The position numbers and the translations under genes are program-made. From Vibrio panuliri (GTDB lineage: Bacteria > Pseudomonadota > Gammaproteobacteria > Enterobacterales > Vibrionaceae): a DNA stretch of 64,000 nt. Of this stretch, positions 51,763 to 60,379 are shown piece by piece (the stretch's first letter is position 1; each line of letters begins with the position of its first letter). Below the pieces are notes generated by a model. The model had not been told where the DNA came from. It ran no database searches and saw only the letters and a list, made by a program, of their open reading frames with translations. The DNA lies in NCBI RefSeq assembly GCF_009938205.1, contig NZ_AP019655.1, forward strand, positions 1,426,001 through 1,490,000, given 5' to 3'.

Positions 51763-53676
51763 ATGAATTTCAATAAGATTAGCATCAAGCAAAAGGTTGT
51801 TGCAGGCATCACATTCGCTGTACTTGCCTCAACCATCATTATGGGTGTACTGGCTTACAAGCAGTCACGCAGTGTATTAGAACACCATCTTATCGACGTC
51901 GAACTTCCCTCTATTGTTGAGAAAATCAGTAGTGAAATAGATCGAGAAGTGAGCGAAATGTTGCTCGCAGCCGAGCAGATCACCAACAATGAGTTTATTA
52001 AACAAGCCGTTGATGGCACTGACATTGATTCAGCAACGCAAGCGATGCTAGTCAAAGAACTGAATAATGTTCGTCAACAGTACCAACTCAATGACGCCTC
52101 CGTTGCTAACCGCAATACGGGCTACTACTGGAACCAAAATGGTTTTCTGCGCCAACTTAATCAACAGCAAGACACATGGTTTTTTGACTTTACGCAGTCA
52201 GGCAAAGAGACCTCGGTAAGCATTTTCCAAGAGCAAAACGGCGATGTGAAGATGTTCACCAACTTCCAATTGGTTCATGGTCTCACCATGGCAGGTTTAT
52301 CAAAATCGTTGGATGACATGGTATCGCTGCTCAACAACTTTAAAATCGAGCAAAGTGGCTTTGTGTTCCTAACCGATGCCAAAGGTGCAGTAAAAATCCA
52401 TCGAGATCGTAGCAAAAACAATAGCTCATTAAGCCAACTCTACGGCGCTCAAGCCTCTCAACTGCTTAACAAATCAAACTTCAACATCATCGAAACAGAC
52501 TACCAAGGCCAACGCGTGATCGTCTCAAGCGGATACGTACCGTCAATGGACTGGTTTGTGGTGAGTGTCGTACCTGTGGATGAAGTATTTGCTGATCTTG
52601 CCAATGTCGCAAAAGAGATGATGTTCACCACAGCCGTTATCGCCGCGCTATTTATCTTAATGGGTATTGTGCTAGCTAACAGCATTACACGTCCTATTCG
52701 TGGCATCGCAGCTCGCTTTAGCGACCTTGGACAAGGTGATGGCGATTTATCACAACGCATCGAAGTCAAAGGCAACGATGAAATCGCCCAGCTCTCTGAA
52801 GGCTTCAATGGCTTTATTGAGAAGATCCACGACTCAATGCGCGAAGTGGCATCCACCAGCAACTCACTGCAATCTGCAGCGGACAGTGTTTCGAGCAAAG
52901 CTCATTCGACATACGATAATAGCCAGTTACAACGCGACCAAACCTTACAAGTCGTCACTGCCATTAACCAAATGGGCGCAACAATCAGCGAAATCGCCTC
53001 TAATGCCGCGACAGCCGCTGAAACAGCAACGCTGGCTTCTGACAACACTCAACTCGGTCAGGACGTAGTCAACCAAGCTAAAGACGCCATCAGCCGCCTA
53101 GCGATGGATATCGATAATACAGGTCAAGTGATTGAGCAGCTTGCTTCAACCACACAAGATATCGGTTCTATCTTGGATGTGATCCGTGATATCTCTGATC
53201 AAACCAACCTGCTGGCGTTAAATGCCGCGATTGAAGCTGCTCGCGCAGGTGAACAAGGTCGTGGCTTTGCCGTTGTTGCCGATGAAGTGCGCAACCTAGC
53301 AAGCCGTACAGCAGACTCAACGGAAGAAATTCAGAAGATGATCAACCAGCTGCAAAGCGATGCCAAAGATGCGGTAATGGCGATGGAAGCTGGCAAATCG
53401 GTAACGCTTGAAGGTGTCTCTTCATCTGATGAAGCTGTAGAAGTGCTGACGAGTATTGCTGAGCGAATTCATGATATCTCTGACCGCAATACCCAAGTGG
53501 CAACTGCGACAGAAGAGCAATCAACTGTGGTGCATACCATCAACCACAATATCGAAGAGATCAATGCCATTAACGAAGCGACAACCGGTACAGCAGAAGA
53601 GTTAGCAATGGCGAGTGCCGAGCTAAAAGACCTTTCGCAACGTTTAGATAAAATGGTTGGCAGCTTTAAGCTGTAA
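51763..53676 (+). CDS. Methyl-accepting chemotaxis protein with Cache-type sensor
   Basis: 637 residues. TM1 is about 11-31. The periplasmic sensor (32-280) looks like a Cache type: NTGYYWNQNGFLRQL, FVFLTDAKGAVKIHRD and GQRVIVSSGYVPSMDWFVVSVVP are typical. TM2 is at about 285-307, followed by HAMP and the signalling tip DQTNLLALNAAIEAARAGEQ. Ligand unknown. Third chemoreceptor of the window. Terminator at 53739. Confidence 0.93.
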   Translation: MNFNKISIKQKVVAGITFAVLASTIIMGVLAYKQSRSVLEHHLIDVELPSIVEKISSEIDREVSEMLLAAEQITNNEFIKQAVDGTDIDSATQAMLVKELNNVRQQYQLNDASVANRNTGYYWNQNGFLRQLNQQQDTWFFDFTQSGKETSVSIFQEQNGDVKMFTNFQLVHGLTMAGLSKSLDDMVSLLNNFKIEQSGFVFLTDAKGAVKIHRDRSKNNSSLSQLYGAQASQLLNKSNFNIIETDYQGQRVIVSSGYVPSMDWFVVSVVPVDEVFADLANVAKEMMFTTAVIAALFILMGIVLANSITRPIRGIAARFSDLGQGDGDLSQRIEVKGNDEIAQLSEGFNGFIEKIHDSMREVASTSNSLQSAADSVSSKAHSTYDNSQLQRDQTLQVVTAINQMGATISEIASNAATAAETATLASDNTQLGQDVVNQAKDAISRLAMDIDNTGQVIEQLASTTQDIGSILDVIRDISDQTNLLALNAAIEAARAGEQGRGFAVVADEVRNLASRTADSTEEIQKMINQLQSDAKDAVMAMEAGKSVTLEGVSSSDEAVEVLTSIAERIHDISDRNTQVATATEEQSTVVHTINHNIEEINAINEATTGTAEELAMASAELKDLSQRLDKMVGSFKL

Positions 53677-53738
53677 AGCGACACCTTACCAATTGGGATA
53701 ATTCAGTGAGTGGATTTATTCTGGTTGATATAAAACAG

Positions 53739-53763
53739 CGCCCCGCTATTGCGGGGCGTTTTC
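53739..53763 (+). terminator. Terminator of the chemoreceptor gene
   Basis: Stem CGCCCCGC / GCGGGGCG with a TATT loop, then TTTTC. Confidence 0.93.
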
Positions 53764-53785
53764 ATTCTGTGGTTTTCTCATCATT

Positions 53786-54358
53786 TTAGCAACGGGAACA
53801 ACCGTTCTTTTTTTGCTGATAGTCGATGACGTTACCGTGTTTATCCAGAGTTAAATCGCAGCACTCTTCAAACAATTTTTTAAGCTCTGTGCGGCTTTTT
53901 TGCACTCGAGACTTGAGCGTGGAGTAGCTCACACCTTGTTGTTCAGCGAGTTCTTTCTGGCTCACTCCGTCAAGCTCAACGCGACCAAGAAGTGAAGCAC
54001 TCGACTCTGGTAAAGCTTGAATAAAGGGCGCAACACAGTTCGCTAGTTCTTGTTCAATACTCGCTGGTGATTGCTCAAACCACAGATCATCAACGTGCAA
54101 ACTATCATCCCTTTGCACTCTGGCTCGCTTGCGATAGAAGTCGATGATCGTTCGCTGCGCAAGTTGGAAAAGCCACGCTTTAACGCTTGATTCATTCTTT
54201 ACGTCAGCCAAGCTTTGATAGGTTTTTAATAAGATTTCTTGCTGGAGGTCGTCGACATCCGCTTCATTGGCGACCTTACTATGCAAAAACGCTCGAAGCG
54301 AATGCTGATACTGACGCCATACTTCATCAAGGCTCAGTGGCTTACTGGCACTTTTCAT
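53786..54358 (-). CDS. SigZ-type ECF sigma factor
   Basis: 190 residues. Region 2 is DVDDLQQEILLKTYQSLADV with the RNAP-contact helices, followed by AWLFQLAQRTIIDFYRKRAR. Region 4 HTH is VSQKELAEQQGVSYSTLKSRVQKSR. The C-terminus ends in ECCDLTLDKHGNVIDY...NGCSRC, the Cys-rich tail of SigZ proteins, probably a Zn or thiol site. The start ATG 54358 lies inside the arsR-type gene (17-bp overlap), so the two are coupled. No anti-sigma factor gene is adjacent. Confidence 0.87.
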   Translation of the reverse strand: MKSASKPLSLDEVWRQYQHSLRAFLHSKVANEADVDDLQQEILLKTYQSLADVKNESSVKAWLFQLAQRTIIDFYRKRARVQRDDSLHVDDLWFEQSPASIEQELANCVAPFIQALPESSASLLGRVELDGVSQKELAEQQGVSYSTLKSRVQKSRTELKKLFEECCDLTLDKHGNVIDYQQKKNGCSRC

Positions 54359-54638
54359 CAGCACAACACTCAGCTTGCAAAAAGCCAATCACACCTTCTA
54401 GACACTGATACTCAGCGACACAAAACAAGGTACGACCTTCGCGACGTTGGCTAATAAGCCCCGCAGATGCCAAGCTGGCTATATGGTGGGATAACGTCGA
54501 ACCCGGAATATCCAACTGCTCTTGCAACCCACCAACAGCGATACCTTGGTGACCTGCTTTCACAACACTTTTGTAGATCGACAAACGCGTCGGATGCCCA
54601 AGCTCTTTAAGGGCTTTAGCCACACTTTCAAGTTCCAT
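54342..54638 (-). CDS. ArsR-family regulator
   Basis: 98 residues from ATG 54638 (SD GGAG). Winged helix: LGHPTRLSIYKSVVKAG, then LDIPGSTLSHHIASLASAGLISQRREGR. The tail ECCADEKCQ holds three Cys, suggesting a thiol or metal sensor. It overlaps the downstream sigma gene by 17 bp. An inverted repeat ATATATTTC-N10-GAAATATAT lies just upstream and is its likely operator. Confidence 0.9.
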   Translation of the reverse strand: MELESVAKALKELGHPTRLSIYKSVVKAGHQGIAVGGLQEQLDIPGSTLSHHIASLASAGLISQRREGRTLFCVAEYQCLEGVIGFLQAECCADEKCQ

Positions 54639-54656
54639 CGTTTTCTCCAACTTAAG

Positions 54657-54684
54657 ATATATTTCCAAAATAATCGAAATATAT
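54657..54684. promoter_or_regulatory. Inverted repeat, likely ArsR operator
   Basis: ATATATTTC and GAAATATAT separated by 10 bp, 19 bp upstream of the ArsR ATG. AT-rich dyads of this form are common ArsR-family sites. Confidence 0.65.
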
Positions 54685-54760
54685 AAAAAAAAGCAATCTC
54701 AAACTGTTGAAGGAGCTTGTGTAGAGAAAAGTTTCATGGGAACTATTTCCACTAAGTTGA

Positions 54761-54820
54761 AGCTTTGATGAGAGTCGGTCACAACTAACTTTTGGACAAA
54801 AGTGAGACAGCATCAAAGCT
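54761..54820. ncRNA. Nested-hairpin element
   Basis: A perfect outer stem AGCTTTGATG / CATCAAAGCT (54761-54770, 54811-54820) encloses an inner stem ACTTTT / AAAAGT with GGAC loop (54788-54803). No T run follows. It may be part of a small RNA or a leader. Confidence 0.4.
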
Positions 54821-54920
54821 CTAACGCGTCAATTTTTGACAATCAAACCTTATCAACCTGCTCTCAACTTCTTCGGATAGTCAAAGAGCACTTTCTATCT
54901 CAACACCCAAATTTTCGTTA

Positions 54921-54949
54921 ATAAAAGAGCGAACTTACTCGTTCGCTCT
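54921..54949 (-). terminator. Terminator of the carboxymuconolactone decarboxylase gene
   Basis: Stem AGAGCGAAC / GTTCGCTCT with a 6-nt loop and TTTTATT on the minus strand. Confidence 0.88.
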
Positions 54950-54969
54950 ATTGCATCTAGCTCGTGGGG

Positions 54970-55521
54970 CTATTTCTTTGACCAAGCAAACTTCTCAAAT
55001 ACTTTGTCTACTGGTGTGTGAGCAACGTGATTTACATAATTGCTGATCACCTTCTGAGATAGACCAAGGATCACTTCGAGAACCTGTTGCTGACCGTAAC
55101 CCGCTGCAAAGAATGCCTCAAGATCTGCCTCTGAGACGTTGCCACGCTCACGTACTACTGAAAGAGTGAAGTCTTTTAGTGCTTGCAGCTTTTCCGTAGG
55201 CATCGCTTCATCGTTACGCAGTGCTTCAGTCAAAGCCGGAGCAACCTTCATTGAGTGTGCAATACCAGTGTGTGCAGGAACGCAGTAGTGACACTCATGT
55301 TCAACGTTGATGGTTTGCCATACCACTGTTAGCTCTTCAGCATCAAATGACGTATTAGTGAATTGCTGATGTAGCTGTGTGTAAGCCGTTAGGATTTGAG
55401 GAGACTCAGCCATTACTGCATAAAGACCTGGAACCATACCCATTTGCTTTTGTGCGCCTTCAAGGATTGCTTTGCTTTTCTCAGGTGCTGAATCAACAGT
55501 GTGTAGTTTAAATTCGCTCAT
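54970..55521 (-). CDS. Carboxymuconolactone decarboxylase/AhpD-like protein
   Basis: 183 residues, all-helical AhpD fold. The redox motif is EHECHYCVPAHTGIAH with Cys77, Cys80 and His84, as in AhpD-type peroxidase partners. It would act in peroxide or thiol redox chemistry in the cytosol rather than as a true decarboxylase. It starts 38 bp after the DUF2798 gene and shares its transcript, under a promoter that has a motif in common with the DoxX-like gene at 57458. Confidence 0.88.
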   Translation of the reverse strand: MSEFKLHTVDSAPEKSKAILEGAQKQMGMVPGLYAVMAESPQILTAYTQLHQQFTNTSFDAEELTVVWQTINVEHECHYCVPAHTGIAHSMKVAPALTEALRNDEAMPTEKLQALKDFTLSVVRERGNVSEADLEAFFAAGYGQQQVLEVILGLSQKVISNYVNHVAHTPVDKVFEKFAWSKK

Positions 55522-55559
55522 TTACTTTTCCTATTCTCTAACTTATTAACTTTACTGAC

Positions 55560-55802
55560 TTATTTTACTTCTGGCTCTAGCAGCACTTTGGTAACGAACA
55601 GACGAACCGTTGGTGCAACAAGGGCTAAAACTAACAGCGCCGATGGCACCATTTGTGAAACTGCGTTTAACCATGCATCGAAGAACACACCGTTTGTCGG
55701 TAAGGTCTTAGCAACCATGATAGCTGGCATGCTAAGAAGCATAGTTGGTAGAACCATAGATACCATTAGTGGGTACTGGAACTTACGTGGAAATTTTTTC
55801 AT
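55560..55802 (-). CDS. DUF2798 small membrane protein
   Basis: 80 residues from ATG 55802, chosen because MKKFPRKFQYP begins the DUF2798 pattern; the frame runs open to 55874. Two transmembrane helices are present (about 10-30 and 48-70). SD AGAGAGCAGC is modest. Function unknown; family members often neighbour AhpD-like and DoxX-like genes. First gene of a two-gene operon and divergent from a LysR gene. Confidence 0.82.
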   Translation of the reverse strand: MKKFPRKFQYPLMVSMVLPTMLLSMPAIMVAKTLPTNGVFFDAWLNAVSQMVPSALLVLALVAPTVRLFVTKVLLEPEVK

Positions 55803-55869
55803 GCTGCTCTCTCTTATGCTTAACTGCGATTGGCTAACTGATGGGGTTATATTAGCCCTGAATTTTGCA

Positions 55870-55917
55870 ATCAAAAATAGACAACATTGAACTTGAATCT
55901 TTCATATTTGAATGATT
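55870..55917. promoter_or_regulatory. LysR-type two-part control site A
   Basis: Plus strand: ATCAAAAATAGAC (55870-55882), a 13-bp gap, then a 22-bp dyad AATCTTTCA-N4-TGAATGATT (55896-55917). The same blocks with the same spacing occur at 57518-57565. Confidence 0.75.
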
Positions 55918-55948
55918 AACTCAGAGTACAACTCTTAAGGGTGATCAA

Positions 55949-56872
55949 ATGAAAGCAAAGGACATCTCTAACCTCTACCTGTTTTGCCAATCTGTCGAGT
56001 GCGGTGGTTTTGCAGCAGCAAGCCTTAAAACACACGTTTCAGCTCCAACGCTATCAAGGGCAGTCGCAAGCCTTGAAAATAAGCTAGGTGAGAAACTGGT
56101 ACACCGTAATGCAAAGCAGTTCCAACTGTCTACAGCAGGTGACGAATACTATCAGCGCTTCGCTGCTCTCTTTATGCAGTTAAATGATGAGTGGGCGCAG
56201 CTTTCGAATAGCCAACCAGTATTAACGGGCGAAATCCGAGTCTCTTGCCCAGAGCCGTTTGCCGATAACTTTCTGCAAAAGATGGCGATTGAATTTATGC
56301 AACTCCACCCTGAGGTCTCTGTAACCATCCAATTCAGTGCAGGTACAGAGCGCTTCTTTGATGAGCAGATTGACCTTGCGATTGTGACGACGCCACCTCA
56401 TGCCAGTCATTTAGTGCAGCGTCAGTTGTTTGAGTCCCCATTAATGCTAGCGGCGTCACCAAGCTATATTGAAAAGCATGGCCAGCCGAAACGAGCAGAA
56501 GAGCTGATCAATCATCAACTACTGTCAGGGAATAACTTGCCATATTGGGAACTAAAAGAAGACGGCAAAGCGATCCGTGTTCCTTATCAACCACGCTATT
56601 CCGTTAGCAGTCTGCGCTTGAACATTGATGCGACAATGGCAGGTGCAGGGATCTGTATGATGCCAAGAGCTGCTTTTGAAAAACGTGCCGAACGAAAAGA
56701 GTTAGTAGAGGTATTGCCAAACGTAAAATGCCCAACGGGTAAGGCTTTCTTAGTGTGGGCGGATAGAAAACTGATAGCCACTAGAATCGTTGCTTTTAGA
56801 GATATGATTTTTGAGCGCTTTGGGCAGTCATCTGAGTTCTTGGCCTCTATAAACTCAGAGCGGGATTCATAG
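55949..56872 (+). CDS. LysR-family transcriptional regulator
   Basis: 307 residues. HTH at about 18-40: GGFAAASLKTHVSAPTLSRAVASLE. Effector domain from LTGEIRVSCPEPFADNFLQKMA onward. It is divergent from DUF2798 and the dyad of site A lies 31 bp before its start codon, the classic place for LysR autoregulation. A second copy of the site in front of the DoxX-like gene suggests it controls both. An in-gap hairpin at 56896 separates it from the convergent DoxX-like gene. Confidence 0.92.
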   Translation: MKAKDISNLYLFCQSVECGGFAAASLKTHVSAPTLSRAVASLENKLGEKLVHRNAKQFQLSTAGDEYYQRFAALFMQLNDEWAQLSNSQPVLTGEIRVSCPEPFADNFLQKMAIEFMQLHPEVSVTIQFSAGTERFFDEQIDLAIVTTPPHASHLVQRQLFESPLMLAASPSYIEKHGQPKRAEELINHQLLSGNNLPYWELKEDGKAIRVPYQPRYSVSSLRLNIDATMAGAGICMMPRAAFEKRAERKELVEVLPNVKCPTGKAFLVWADRKLIATRIVAFRDMIFERFGQSSEFLASINSERDS

Positions 56873-56890
56873 TTGTAGGGCTTATGAAAT

Positions 56891-56924
56891 GAAAAACGCC
56901 AGATTAGGCAGTCTAATCTGGCGT
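56891..56924 (-). terminator. Terminator of the DoxX-like gene
   Basis: Perfect 12-bp stem ACGCCAGATTAG / CTAATCTGGCGT with a 5-nt loop, and a T run TTTTTC on the minus strand. Confidence 0.9.
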
Positions 56925-56942
56925 ATCGTATTGCTTGAGCGA

Positions 56943-57458
56943 TTACTTCTTACGAAAGTAGAGGAATGCATTTAGCCAAGCCAAAGCAAGAATAATTAAT
57001 GTCATTACCGGTGGCTTTGATTGCAGTGGCAACACATGCGCCGGCACACTTGGCAGTAAATGAACATACACAGCAACAAACATAATTGCTGTTGTTAGTA
57101 ACGTTGATAGCTGCATCGCTTTATCTTTAATCGGTGCTGCGAGTGCCTTATTACCAATCATCACTACAAGTAGCAGTAGACCTGCAAAAATCTCACCTAA
57201 TTGGCCAGCCCAACGAGACAGAGTTGGAAAAGGCAGCTCACTTAGTGCAATCTGTTTTGCGAACATAGTCGTAAACGGTTCGAAAAATTTTACGGTTCCC
57301 GCCATCACCATAAAAGCACCGAGAAGGCCAGTTAGAATCTTTTGAACTTTTGTTCCTATGCTGTCAGTTTTTTCATAGCTGCGAACCAAAAAAACACCCG
57401 TAACGAGTAGCATCGTGCCGATAAGAGATAGCTCAAGAATTAGTTGCGATGGGCTCAT
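56943..57458 (-). CDS. DoxX-like membrane protein
   Basis: 171 residues with about five hydrophobic helices. GLLGAFMVMAGTVKFFEPFTTMFAKQIA in the N-terminal half and RWAGQLGEIFAGLLLLVVMIGNKALA in the centre resemble DoxX/TQO-type small membrane proteins. Function unknown. Its upstream region carries site B, the same motif pair as before DUF2798, which ties it to the AhpD-like and DUF2798 genes as one regulon. Confidence 0.75.
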   Translation of the reverse strand: MSPSQLILELSLIGTMLLVTGVFLVRSYEKTDSIGTKVQKILTGLLGAFMVMAGTVKFFEPFTTMFAKQIALSELPFPTLSRWAGQLGEIFAGLLLLVVMIGNKALAAPIKDKAMQLSTLLTTAIMFVAVYVHLLPSVPAHVLPLQSKPPVMTLIILALAWLNAFLYFRKK

Positions 57459-57517
57459 AGCAAACCTTCATTATGTGTTGGCAAGTTGATGGTGTCATTC
57501 TACGAAATTCAATAGAG

Positions 57518-57565
57518 ATCAAAAATAGACAGGCTTGATTCTTATTCATTCAAAAATGAAAGATT
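57518..57565. promoter_or_regulatory. LysR-type two-part control site B
   Basis: ATCAAAAATAGAC (57518-57530), a 13-bp gap, then ATTCATTCA-N4-TGAAAGATT (57544-57565). Order and spacing are identical to site A. It lies 59 bp upstream of the DoxX-like start. Confidence 0.75.
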
Positions 57566-57578
57566 GAGTAATCTATAG

Positions 57579-58427
57579 ATTTACTTTCAAGTTGCGCCTT
57601 GGGGCGCAGGTTTATGGGCATTTCTGAGTGACGAAGAGGCTATAGGTGAAATTACTGATGCTGATGGCAAAGTATGGACAGTCCCTGCTCAAAACCATTT
57701 CACAACTGCGCCAAAGGCGGTCGATCTTTATGAAGAGTGCGCCAACATCACACCCGAAAGCATAGCTGATGTAGATGAAGCCTCTGTGCCTGTAGCTGTT
57801 ATTGATGAAGACGGCGAGGAGATCACTGGTTATATCTTTGCTGACAACTACTTCGAGCTATATACCAATGGACAGCTCGTTGCAGTAGACACTGTACCTT
57901 TCACACCGTTTAACTCTAGTATTGTAAAGTTCAAAGTCAGTAAACCATACACGATTGCTATAAAAGTCATTGATTGGGAAGAGAACTTAGGTTTAGGTAC
58001 AGAAGATAACCGTGGCAAGGCATTCCACCCAGGTGATGGTGGCTTTATCGCAAGCTTTAGTGACGGTACTGTGACAGGTTCTGATTGGCAAGCTCAGACA
58101 TTTTATACTGCACCAATCTATGATTTAAGTTGCCTGAGTGAAATCGATGGTAAGCGATTATCGGAGAACTGTACGACACAAGGTACAGATAACGGTGAAA
58201 ATGCTTATGCAGCTCACTGGGCTACTCCAAGTAACTGGATGGCAAAAGACTTTGACGCAGTTTCATGGCCGCAAGCGACTGAATACTCAGAAGATGAAAT
58301 TGGTGTGAATAACAAGAAATCTTACATGAACTTTATCGAAAAATTCAGTGGCGCTGGAGCTAACTTCATTTGGTCAACAAACGTTGTTTTGGATAATGAA
58401 GTTCTACTTAGGTACGAAGTGAAATAG
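57579..58427 (+). pseudogene. 5'-truncated fragment of a larger secreted protein
   Basis: The frame is open from just after TAG 57576-57578 to TAG 58425-58427, 282 codons, but no start codon with an SD exists near its beginning. It enters at YFQVAPWGAGLWAFLSDE with no signal peptide. Acidic, beta-rich segments follow (YIFADNYFELYTNGQLVAVD, then GGFIASFSDGTVTGSDWQ). The C-terminus ends IWSTNVVLDNEVLLRYEVK. GTG 57786 is a poor internal start. It looks like the 3' part of a gene whose front was lost. I do not recognise the parent family with confidence. Confidence 0.6.
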
Positions 58428-58458
58428 TACAGATGAAGCTGCCTAAGCAGCAGCCTCA

Positions 58459-59304
58459 CTACACACTAATACTCCGACCTGTAGGCATTGCTTCTAAACG
58501 TTCTCCTAGTATTTCTTTTAACAGGCCATAGGCTTTCTTCCCTGTACAGTGCCCTGTGTAAAGTTTATCGATAGGGTACTGCAACAACGCCAGACCAAGG
58601 TCTTTGATGTTTTGCTTAGTCCCTCCGATACTATCGAATAATGGCAACCCAACTAGGTGAAAGCCCCCGACAACGGCTTTTATATTCTCGCCAGGAAAAT
58701 GTGTAAGAGCGGTATCAACCATATTGAGAACACCACTATGAGCACAACCCGTAAATATCACTAAACCATCGGCTTCTTTGATCACCAAAAGTAACTCATG
58801 ATCGAATGAATCTCGCTCCCATCGATTTTGAGATTGGGTATAAAGGTATTGATTCCCTTTGGGCTTTTCGTGTTTGCTGCTGATATCAGTGATGACAAAT
58901 ACGTTGGGGGCAATTTCAGTCGTTCTATCAACCAATACGAGCCGCTCATTACTATTTTTTAGTAAATCCTTATTGACGCCAACATCATATTTGAAGCCAT
59001 ATGCGCGGAAATAATAGTTTTTATCTTCGCTGTTTCTTAAAAACACCTTGGCTTTTGAGTTGTGAGCAATAAAGTCGATAGCGCCATTACAATGATCATG
59101 GTGCCTATGGGATATCACCGCGATATCAACATCCTCGATATCAACGTCAAGTCGCTGCGCATTCTGACAAAACGTATTGCCACTTCCCATATCGAACAAT
59201 ATCTTTGATGATTCCGTTTCAATATAGAGTGACAATCCACGTTCAACAGCTAAGTCTTGTCGATTCTCCAGCCGAGTGTTGTCAACTAATGTTGTTATTT
59301 TCAT
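58459..59304 (-). CDS. Metallo-beta-lactamase-fold hydrolase
   Basis: 281 residues from ATG 59304 (SD AAAGGAAACA); the frame runs on to 59352. The metal motif is SHRHHDHCNG (His66, His68, Asp70, His71), with later His in FTGCAHSGVLN and VGGFHLVG and YTGHCTGKKAYGLL near the end. It matches the MBL subgroup related to methanopterin/DHPS-like synthases, often annotated as beta-RFAP-related hydrolases. Substrate unknown; cytosolic. Confidence 0.87.
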   Translation of the reverse strand: MKITTLVDNTRLENRQDLAVERGLSLYIETESSKILFDMGSGNTFCQNAQRLDVDIEDVDIAVISHRHHDHCNGAIDFIAHNSKAKVFLRNSEDKNYYFRAYGFKYDVGVNKDLLKNSNERLVLVDRTTEIAPNVFVITDISSKHEKPKGNQYLYTQSQNRWERDSFDHELLLVIKEADGLVIFTGCAHSGVLNMVDTALTHFPGENIKAVVGGFHLVGLPLFDSIGGTKQNIKDLGLALLQYPIDKLYTGHCTGKKAYGLLKEILGERLEAMPTGRSISV

Positions 59305-59438
59305 TGTTTCCTTTCGATTCATTTTCGCTGCTGGGTGTATCGCTAGGCTCATCTAGCATAGACAACAATCTTGCCTTTCTCTTATTTTACATTGGCATGC
59401 CCCACCTAACAGTAAGCACACCGCCTGCGACTACCCAG

Positions 59439-59924
59439 TTATAACGGCTTGTTATATTCAGGTTGCTTACGCATATGAAGCAAAACAACCGTTTCACCAT
59501 CATGGGAAAGTCGAGATTCTGCGCTATACGGTTCAAAGCCAAGTTTGATATAAAGTAGCAAAGCTCGAGTGTTGTAATTAAACACAGACAAGTACGGTAT
59601 CGCTTGATAAACCTCTGTGCACTTTAAACTCAAATGCTCAATAAGGGCTCGCCCTATCCCTTGCCCCTTGTACGCATCAGACACCACGATATTACCAATG
59701 AAAGCACTTTCTGATGGTTTTACATCATATAAATTCCCAAAGGCAACAACCTGATTGTCAATAAGGCATACTGTCAAATCTGACCGTACTTTGGAGATAT
59801 CATTGATTTGATTGTAATCCCACGGATAAGAAGCTGAAGGACAAACTGAATACAACTCCTCAGGTGACGAAACCAGTTGAGAAATTGCTTCAAAATGAAC
59901 CTCACTAGCACTTGTAAATTCCAT
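59439..59924 (-). CDS. GNAT-family N-acetyltransferase
   Basis: A 161-residue GNAT. Acetyl-CoA motif A is IVVSDAYKGQGIGRALIEHL (Q/RxxGxG/A), followed by SVFNYNTRALLLYIKLGFEPY (motif B). SD GGGAGGTAAA precedes the ATG. The acceptor substrate is unknown. It is in the same orientation as the MBL gene but 86 bp or more away, and its neighbours on the other side are non-coding remnants. Confidence 0.88.
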   Translation of the reverse strand: MEFTSASEVHFEAISQLVSSPEELYSVCPSASYPWDYNQINDISKVRSDLTVCLIDNQVVAFGNLYDVKPSESAFIGNIVVSDAYKGQGIGRALIEHLSLKCTEVYQAIPYLSVFNYNTRALLLYIKLGFEPYSAESRLSHDGETVVLLHMRKQPEYNKPL

Positions 59925-60163
59925 TTTACCTCCCGTGAATAGATTAAAATATTAGGTTGAGTGCTTACTAGCCAACCTCAACTCTGCGTTGTGTTACTGG
60001 GCCATTTTGTCGCGCAACCCTTTATAATGCAACCAGTTGCAATTTGGCATCTATTGCTTTGTGGCTATTAGCTCAAGCACAAACAAAAAGCGAGAATGCC
60101 AATATTTGAGAAGATCGATAGGCAAGGCAAGGTGCAAGGGCTAAGCCCAGAAATTATGTCCCT
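59925..60163. other. Non-coding interval before the cupin remnant
   Basis: About 240 bp. No gene, hairpin terminator or repeat was found that I can support. It is part of the disturbed stretch that includes two gene fragments. Confidence 0.4.
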
Positions 60164-60373
60164 TTACTTTGGATAACAAACGATATTGTGGAACACCGCA
60201 ATTTCTGACTCTGCCTGATATCCATAAGGTTGGTCACTGAAAAAACGTATACTTTCGCCTGCCTTCAGCGCATGCCACTTATGATCAAAATGGACACTAA
60301 CTTCACCACTGATAACATGAACATGCTCAATATGCGAATTCGAAAGGCCTGATACTCGGGCCTTTCCATGGCA
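60164..60373 (-). pseudogene. C-terminal remnant of a cupin-domain protein
   Basis: On the minus strand a frame runs from after TAA (60374-60376) to TAA 60164-60166. It reads GKARVSGLSNSHIEHVHVISGEVSV, then FDHKWHALKAGESIRFFSD and ends VFHNIVCYPK. HIEHVHVISGE and KAGESI are cupin motifs of the type seen in XRE-cupin regulators. There is no start codon context and the N-terminal HTH is missing, so this is a gene fragment. It ends against the LysR stop. Confidence 0.65.
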
Positions 60374-60379
60374 TTAATA

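Larger units (their letters stand above)
54685..54969. other. Intergenic region with nested hairpin
   Basis: About 285 bp between ArsR and the carboxymuconolactone decarboxylase genes. It contains the nested hairpin at 54761-54820 and the terminator at 54921-54949. There is no ORF above 30 codons on inspection. Confidence 0.5.

Noticed and set aside
57786..58427. Complete 213-codon gene starting at GTG 57786
   Set aside because: The reading frame continues upstream with coding-like sequence to 57579, no SD precedes the GTG, and the N-terminus would start mid-domain.
59400..60010. Possible integron attC-like sites around the GNAT gene
   Set aside because: Only short GTTA/TAAC-like stretches were seen; no convincing R and L box pairs or array.
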